Source: DATEPR01 sp036503065 (GTDB lineage Bacteria; Actinomycetota; Actinomycetes; Mycobacteriales; Pseudonocardiaceae). Taken from it: DNA of 9,411 bases. The DNA is taken from contig DASXXM010000461.1 of NCBI GenBank assembly GCA_036503065.1, forward strand, positions 1 through 9,411, written 5' to 3'. Below, in pieces: positions 6,363 through 9,411 of the stretch (its first letter is position 1; every line of letters starts with the position of its first letter). The notes below the pieces were generated by a model. The model did not search any database and was not told the DNA's origin. It saw only the letters and a program-made list of their open reading frames with translations. The position numbers and the translations under genes are program-made.

Positions 6363-7634
6363 CTAGTCGCGCTCGGGGGGTGTGGTGACGCGGTTGACGT
6401 CGGCGCCGAGCCGGCGCATGTTCTCCACGAACCGGGGATAACCGCGGTCGATGTGGAACACGTCCCACACCTCAGTGCAGCCCTCTGCGCACAGGCCGGC
6501 CAGTACCAGACCGACGCCGGCCCGGATGTCGGATGCCCACACCGGCGCGCTGGACAGCTTCGGCACGCCGCGGATCACGGCGTGGTGGCCGTCGGTGCGG
6601 GCGTCCGAGCCGAGCCGGATCATCTCCTCGATGAAGCGGAACCGGGCCTCGAACACGTTCTCGGTGATCATCGACGTGCCGTCGGCAACGGCGGCCAGCG
6701 CCACCGCGAACGGCTGGAGGTCGGTGGCGAAGCCCGGGTAGGGCAGCGTGACGAAGTCCACCGCGCGCGGGCGGTCCCGCTGCACCACGCGGAACCACTG
6801 TTCGCCGCTGGTGACCTCGGCGCCCGCGGTGCGCAGCTTTTCCAGGACCAGGTCGATGTGGTGCGGGTCGACACCGCGCACGGTGACGTCACCCCTGGTG
6901 ACGGCGGCGGCGAACGCCCAGGTCGCGCCGACGATCCGGTCGCCGATCACCTGGTGCGTCACCGGTCGCAGAGTGTCGACTCCGTGCACGGTCAGGGTGG
7001 ACGTGCCGGCGCCCTCGACCTTCGCGCCCATCTGGACCAGCATCCGGCACAGGTCGGCGATCTCCGGCTCGCGGGCGGCGTTGTCGATCACCGTGGTGCC
7101 CTCGGCCAGCACGGCGGCCATCAGGATGTTCTCGGTGGCGCCCATGCTGGGGAAGTCCAGCCAGATCTGGGCGCCGTGCAGGTTGTCGGCTTCGGCGACC
7201 ACGCAGCCGTGCGCGATCTCGCTGGTCGCGCCGAGTTGACGCAGGCCGCTCTGGTGCATGTCCAGCGGCCGGGAGCCGATCGCGTCACCGCCAGGCAACG
7301 CGACGACGGCCCGCTTGCAGCGGCCGATCAGCGGCCCGAGTACACACACCGAGGCACGCAGCTTGCCGACGGACGCGAAGTCGGCCCGGTGGCTGAGTTC
7401 CGCCGGAGTGTCGATCACCGTGCGGTCGCCGTCGATGGTGACCTGACAGCCGAGGCCGCGCAGCACGTCCGCCATGAGCGGCACGTCGAGGATCTCCGGA
7501 CAGTTGGTCAGCGTGGTGGTGCCTTCGGCGAGCAGGGCCGCGGCCATCAGTTTCAACACGCTGTTCTTGGCCCCGACCACGTCGACCACACCGGCCAGTC
7601 GCGCGCCACCACACACCCGGAAGTGCTCCGTCAC
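6363..7634 (-). CDS. murA: UDP-N-acetylglucosamine 1-carboxyvinyltransferase, fosfomycin-insensitive Asp variant
   Basis: Transfers enolpyruvate from phosphoenolpyruvate to UDP-GlcNAc, the first committed step of peptidoglycan synthesis, in the cytosol. The 423-residue protein has the usual length and the two-domain EPT fold. It carries GAKNS near the N-terminus (21-25, the UDP-GlcNAc-binding Lys-Asn pair), the active loop LPGGDAIGSRPLDMH (113-127), GATENILMAA, NAAREPEI, DRIV, and GYPRFVENMRRLGA at the C-terminus. At position 117 the catalytic Cys of E. coli (Cys115) is Asp, encoded by GAC (complement of 7284-7286), as in Mycobacterium tuberculosis MurA, which fosfomycin cannot alkylate. The start is GTG (7632-7634), chosen for AGGAGG four bases upstream; a start at 7733 would add 33 unrelated residues and overlap the divergent gene. 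A TACGAT -10 candidate lies about 46 bp upstream of the start codon. Divergence from the adenosyltransferase gene parallels the M. tuberculosis Rv1314c-Rv1315 arrangement. Confidence 0.96.
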   Translation of the reverse strand: MTEHFRVCGGARLAGVVDVVGAKNSVLKLMAAALLAEGTTTLTNCPEILDVPLMADVLRGLGCQVTIDGDRTVIDTPAELSHRADFASVGKLRASVCVLGPLIGRCKRAVVALPGGDAIGSRPLDMHQSGLRQLGATSEIAHGCVVAEADNLHGAQIWLDFPSMGATENILMAAVLAEGTTVIDNAAREPEIADLCRMLVQMGAKVEGAGTSTLTVHGVDTLRPVTHQVIGDRIVGATWAFAAAVTRGDVTVRGVDPHHIDLVLEKLRTAGAEVTSGEQWFRVVQRDRPRAVDFVTLPYPGFATDLQPFAVALAAVADGTSMITENVFEARFRFIEEMIRLGSDARTDGHHAVIRGVPKLSSAPVWASDIRAGVGLVLAGLCAEGCTEVWDVFHIDRGYPRFVENMRRLGADVNRVTTPPERD

Positions 7635-7679
7635 CGAACCTCCTGTCGCCGTCGAACTCCCCCGGGATGCCCGCGGTGC

Positions 7680-7710
7680 ATCGTAGGAGACCGGGCCCGC
7701 GCCGTACGCT
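7680..7710. promoter_or_regulatory. Overlapping divergent promoters of murA and pduO
   Basis: The gap is 82 bp. On the minus strand TACGAT (complement of 7680-7685) would start a murA leader of about 39 nt carrying AGGAGG. On the plus strand TACGCT (7705-7710) ends six bases before the pduO ATG, the spacing expected for a leaderless transcript. The -35 region of each would overlap the other's -10, so the two promoters probably compete. Neither -35 resembles TTGACA. Confidence 0.4.
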
Positions 7711-7716
7711 CGGGTC

Positions 7717-8283
7717 ATGGCCGTGCACCTCACGAAGATCTACACCCGCACCGGGGACGACGGGACCAGCGGGCTCGCCGACTTCTCCCGGGTGTCCAAG
7801 ACCGATCCCCGGCTCGCCGCGTACGCGGACACGGAGGAAGCCAATGCCGCCCTTGGGGTCGCACTGGCGTTGGGGTCCGTGGCCGCGGATCTGTCGGCCG
7901 TGCTCGGTCGGATTCAGAACGATTTGTTCGACGTGGGTGCCGATTTGGCCACGCCCTCGGTGCCGGACCCGCGGTATCCGCCGTTGCGGATCACGCAGAG
8001 TTATATCGATCGGCTGGAGGGGTGGTGTGACGAGTTTCTGGTTGGACTGCCCACATTGGACTCGTTCATCCTGCCGGGTGGCACGCCCGCGGCCGCGCTG
8101 CTGCACGTGGCCCGGACCGTGACGCGACGGGCGGAGCGGAGCGCGTGGGCGCTGTGGGAGGCCGATGCCGAGCGCACCAACATCTTGGCGGCCAAATACC
8201 TGAACCGCCTGTCGGACCTGCTGTTCATCCTGGCGCGCCGGGCAAATCCGAGCGGCGACGTAAAGTGGAAGCCGGGCGGCTGA
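7717..8283 (+). CDS. pduO: PduO-type ATP:cob(I)alamin adenosyltransferase
   Basis: Transfers the adenosyl group of ATP to cob(I)alamin, making adenosylcobalamin, the coenzyme of B12-dependent mutases; cytosolic, usually a trimer of five-helix bundles. The 188-residue protein matches the family length. The N-terminal ATP-binding motif is YTRTGDDGTSGL (9-20), followed by the helix DTEEANAALGVAL (38-50), then FILPGGTPAAALLHVARTVTRRAER (117-141), including the family's conserved arginines, and YLNRLSDLLFILAR (161-174). ATG at 7717 is chosen because the conserved N-terminus begins there. There is no ribosome site directly upstream, only a TACGCT -10 candidate six bases away, so translation is probably leaderless. 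The product can supply the ethylmalonyl-CoA mutase encoded nearby. Codon use in the middle of the gene (TTG, GTT, TAT, GAT) looks somewhat less GC-biased than in murA. It converges on the toxin-like gene with a 28-bp gap. Confidence 0.94.
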   Translation: MAVHLTKIYTRTGDDGTSGLADFSRVSKTDPRLAAYADTEEANAALGVALALGSVAADLSAVLGRIQNDLFDVGADLATPSVPDPRYPPLRITQSYIDRLEGWCDEFLVGLPTLDSFILPGGTPAAALLHVARTVTRRAERSAWALWEADAERTNILAAKYLNRLSDLLFILARRANPSGDVKWKPGG

Positions 8284-8311
8284 CCGTCACCGGATGAGCC
8301 GGGCGCACGAA

Positions 8312-8650
8312 TCAACGGTCCGTGGACTTCGGATGACCGGTGCCGGCGTGCGTGAGCCACAGCGTTCGCGTCCTGTCATCAATGGCGTACCAGATCCGCC
8401 CACCCGAGGTCACTTCGAACTGCCACTGCTCCATGGGCTGCCCCACAACGCTGACGGTGCCCAGCCGTCCTTTCAGCCGATGCTGCCTGCCGTCGACCCG
8501 ACGCGGATCGGTCGTGATGGCGACCCAAGCTCGATCGATGGCCGCAAGCACCTGGCCGGCAAGTTCGTCCCATCCCTTCGCGGCCTGCCTGTCCACGGCG
8601 CGCACGGTCCATGGTTGGGGCCGAGGGATCTCGTCGCCTCGTTTGGTCAT
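8312..8650 (-). CDS. Probable RelE/ParE-like toxin of a type II toxin-antitoxin pair
   Basis: A 112-residue basic protein. The RelE/ParE fold is suggested by an N-terminal helical part (about 20-47, AAKGWDELAGQVLAAIDRAW), then HRLKGRLG (57-64), where the family has its compact LxG turn, and a run of strands MEQWQFEVTSGGRIWYAIDD and TLWLTHAGTG (73-105). These correspond to the family's core sheet ending in a conserved hydrophobic strand. Such toxins cut ribosome-bound mRNA or inhibit gyrase; which one applies cannot be told. The ATG (8648-8650) overlaps the preceding gene's stop as ATGA, so the two are translationally coupled in antitoxin-first order. No separate ribosome site is needed. The family call is by pattern. 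It could instead be an uncharacterised RelE-fold protein without toxicity. Confidence 0.65.
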   Translation of the reverse strand: MTKRGDEIPRPQPWTVRAVDRQAAKGWDELAGQVLAAIDRAWVAITTDPRRVDGRQHRLKGRLGTVSVVGQPMEQWQFEVTSGGRIWYAIDDRTRTLWLTHAGTGHPKSTDR

Positions 8651-9111
8651 TCGGATTCGGGCGCCGGTCGTGGGATGTCCTCACCGGTGCCGTCGAACGG
8701 GCCACTGAGGCGGCGGGACAGGTCGGCGTCGGCCCATACTTCGGCGGTGGCACGCCATGCGATCGTCGTCTGGGCGAAGGGCAGGAGGGTGCCGGTGTCC
8801 GCGCCGGCAGACAGGTCCGCCAGCAGGTCGGCCACACACTGGGTACGTTCCTCGGCGGGGAGCCACCGCATCCAGGGGAACTCCTCGGTCAGTAACTCCG
8901 CCGCCAGCTCCGGATCACGCCGGGCGAGTGTCCGCAGCACATGCGCCGCAGCGACCATCGCGGAGAGGCCTGCGGAGAACCGGTCCGAACGGATCAGCAC
9001 GAGGTTCTCGGCATCCCGGCGTTCCAGGACGACCGCCGCATGATCGAGCGCACCGAGCACCTCACTCGGCCCACGGAGGAACGCACTGTACGGATAGGTC
9101 CTGGTCGGCAT
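8647..9111 (-). CDS. Probable antitoxin, Phd-like N-terminus with long helical C-terminal extension
   Basis: A 154-residue acidic protein directly upstream of, and overlapping by 4 bp, the RelE-like gene. Residues 8-45 (YSAFLRGPSEVLGALDHAAVVLERRDAENLVLIRSDR) read like the Phd/YefM DNA-binding N-terminus: a short helix, then two strands with the dyad of arginines. The remainder (about 46-137) is predicted helical with Trp-rich patches (FPWMRWLP, 78-85) and ends in a disordered Pro/Glu tail. Phd/YefM antitoxins are usually near 80 residues, so this is nearly double. ATG at 9111 has no ribosome site, but a TATCAT -10 element ends six bases before it, indicating a leaderless mRNA. A palindrome immediately upstream suggests autorepression. 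Could also be an unrelated regulator. Confidence 0.6.
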   Translation of the reverse strand: MPTRTYPYSAFLRGPSEVLGALDHAAVVLERRDAENLVLIRSDRFSAGLSAMVAAAHVLRTLARRDPELAAELLTEEFPWMRWLPAEERTQCVADLLADLSAGADTGTLLPFAQTTIAWRATAEVWADADLSRRLSGPFDGTGEDIPRPAPESE

Positions 9112-9117
9112 GACACG

Positions 9118-9138
9118 ATGATACCTGAACTAGTTCAG
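9118..9138. promoter_or_regulatory. Leaderless promoter and 14-bp palindromic operator of the toxin-antitoxin unit
   Basis: TATCAT on the minus strand (complement of 9118-9123) ends six bases before the antitoxin ATG, matching the spacing of leaderless promoters. Directly upstream lies CTGAACTAGTTCAG (9125-9138), a perfect 14-bp palindrome that fills the space between -10 and -35. Bound protein there would block RNA polymerase. The usual autoregulation of type II modules makes the antitoxin the likely binder. The palindrome is also 42 bp before the divergent acetyltransferase start, so it may act on both genes. Confidence 0.55.
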
Positions 9139-9179
9139 ATTTGCTGGTCAGGATGGCCGGCGAGCGGTGAGGATGGTGC

Positions 9180-9411
9180 ATGCGGGAGCGGTTGAGTACG
9201 CCTGATGGGCTCGTGTTGCGGGCCTGGGCGGAGCGGGACGTGCCGGCCTTGTTGGTGGCGTTCGCCTCGGCGGAGATGCGGATGCAGGTCAACGGGGCGT
9301 TGGACACCGCCGACGCGGCGTTGGGCTGGGTGCGGCTGCGGCAGGACGCCTGGGCGACCGGTACCGGCTACGTCTTCGCCGTGACCGATGCCGACGACGC
9401 CGTGCTCGGGT
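9180..9411 (+). CDS. GNAT-family N-acetyltransferase, 3' end beyond the window
   Basis: An open frame of 77 codons runs off the window end. The N-terminus reads MRERLSTPDGLVLRAWAERD, then a helix VPALLVAFASAEM, a helix TADAALGWVRLRQDAW and a strand GYVFAVTDADDAVLG. This is the order at the start of RimJ/RimL-type GNAT enzymes (strand 1, helices 1-2, then the Phe-Ala-Val strand with a D/G turn). GNAT enzymes move acetyl groups from acetyl-CoA to protein N-termini or small amines. The acetyl-CoA-binding Q/RxxGxG/A motif lies beyond the window, so the call is provisional. ATG at 9180 has GAGGAT (9169-9174) upstream. It is divergent from the antitoxin gene (68-bp gap). Confidence 0.7.
   Translation, partial: MRERLSTPDGLVLRAWAERDVPALLVAFASAEMRMQVNGALDTADAALGWVRLRQDAWATGTGYVFAVTDADDAVLG

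Noticed and set aside
6360..6369. Perfect 10-bp palindrome CGACTAGTCG at the murA stop codon
   Set aside because: No loop for a hairpin, partly coding, and without a T-run; too short to claim as operator or terminator.
6291..8030. Long plus-strand open frame of 579 codons
   Set aside because: Antisense shadow of murA produced by high GC; composition (His, Arg, Gly, Val rich) is artefactual and it covers a certain gene.
8284..8311. CCGG-ATGAG-CCGG mini-hairpin between pduO and the toxin gene
   Set aside because: Four-base stem without a U-tract; too weak to call a terminator.
8422..8428. GCCACTG resembling a B12-box of cobalamin riboswitches (also at 8701-8707)
   Set aside because: Both copies are inside the toxin-antitoxin coding region, far from any B12 gene start, and no supporting riboswitch structure surrounds them.

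Overview
The window is high-GC DNA with GTG starts, AGGAGG-type ribosome binding sites and several candidate leaderless genes, so it comes from an actinomycete. The order murA divergent from a PduO-type adenosyltransferase, the mycobacterial-type MurA with Asp in place of the catalytic Cys, the LytR-CpsA-Psr (LCP) protein and a Streptomyces-type MeaA protein together suggest the Pseudonocardiales (Amycolatopsis, Lentzea or Saccharothrix-like). The genus cannot be fixed from the sequence alone. I count nine protein genes, densely packed, and the largest gene-free stretch is 216 bp. There are no rRNA or tRNA genes, insertion sequences, CRISPR arrays or prophage genes.

Layout. (1) 3-1559 (+): a membrane-anchored LCP cell-wall ligase with a LytR_C tail; its true start may lie before the window. 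(2) 1552-2988 (-): a DHA2-type MFS exporter that overlaps the LCP gene tail to tail by 8 bp, divergent from (3) 3125-3694 (+), a TetR repressor. The 136 bp between them hold overlapping divergent -10 elements flanked by two operator-like inverted repeats of identical geometry. (4) 3710-5701 (-): the B12-dependent ethylmalonyl-CoA mutase (MeaA/Ecm). (5) 5823-6146 (+): a small one-pass membrane protein with a DUF2007-like soluble tail. (6) 6147-6362: a structured intergenic stretch with a terminator-like hairpin and two DnaA boxes 30 bp apart. (7) 6363-7634 (-): murA, divergent from (8) 7717-8283 (+), the cob(I)alamin adenosyltransferase. (9) 8312-9111 (-): a two-gene unit that looks like a type II toxin-antitoxin module with an unusually long antitoxin and a perfect 14-bp palindrome at its promoter. 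(10) 9180-9411 (+): the start of a GNAT acetyltransferase cut by the window end.

How the genes fit together. The LCP protein and MurA both serve the cell envelope: MurA makes the first committed peptidoglycan precursor, and LCP proteins attach polymers to finished peptidoglycan. The adenosyltransferase makes adenosylcobalamin, the cofactor of the mutase 2 kb away, although the two are not in one operon. The TetR/MFS pair is a self-contained efflux module, and the toxin-antitoxin pair is a likely accessory insertion. No wholly new system is evident. The best leads are the paired TetR operators, the two DnaA boxes beside murA, the atypical antitoxin with its palindromic promoter, and the LCP domain lacking two usual metal/phosphate-site residues.
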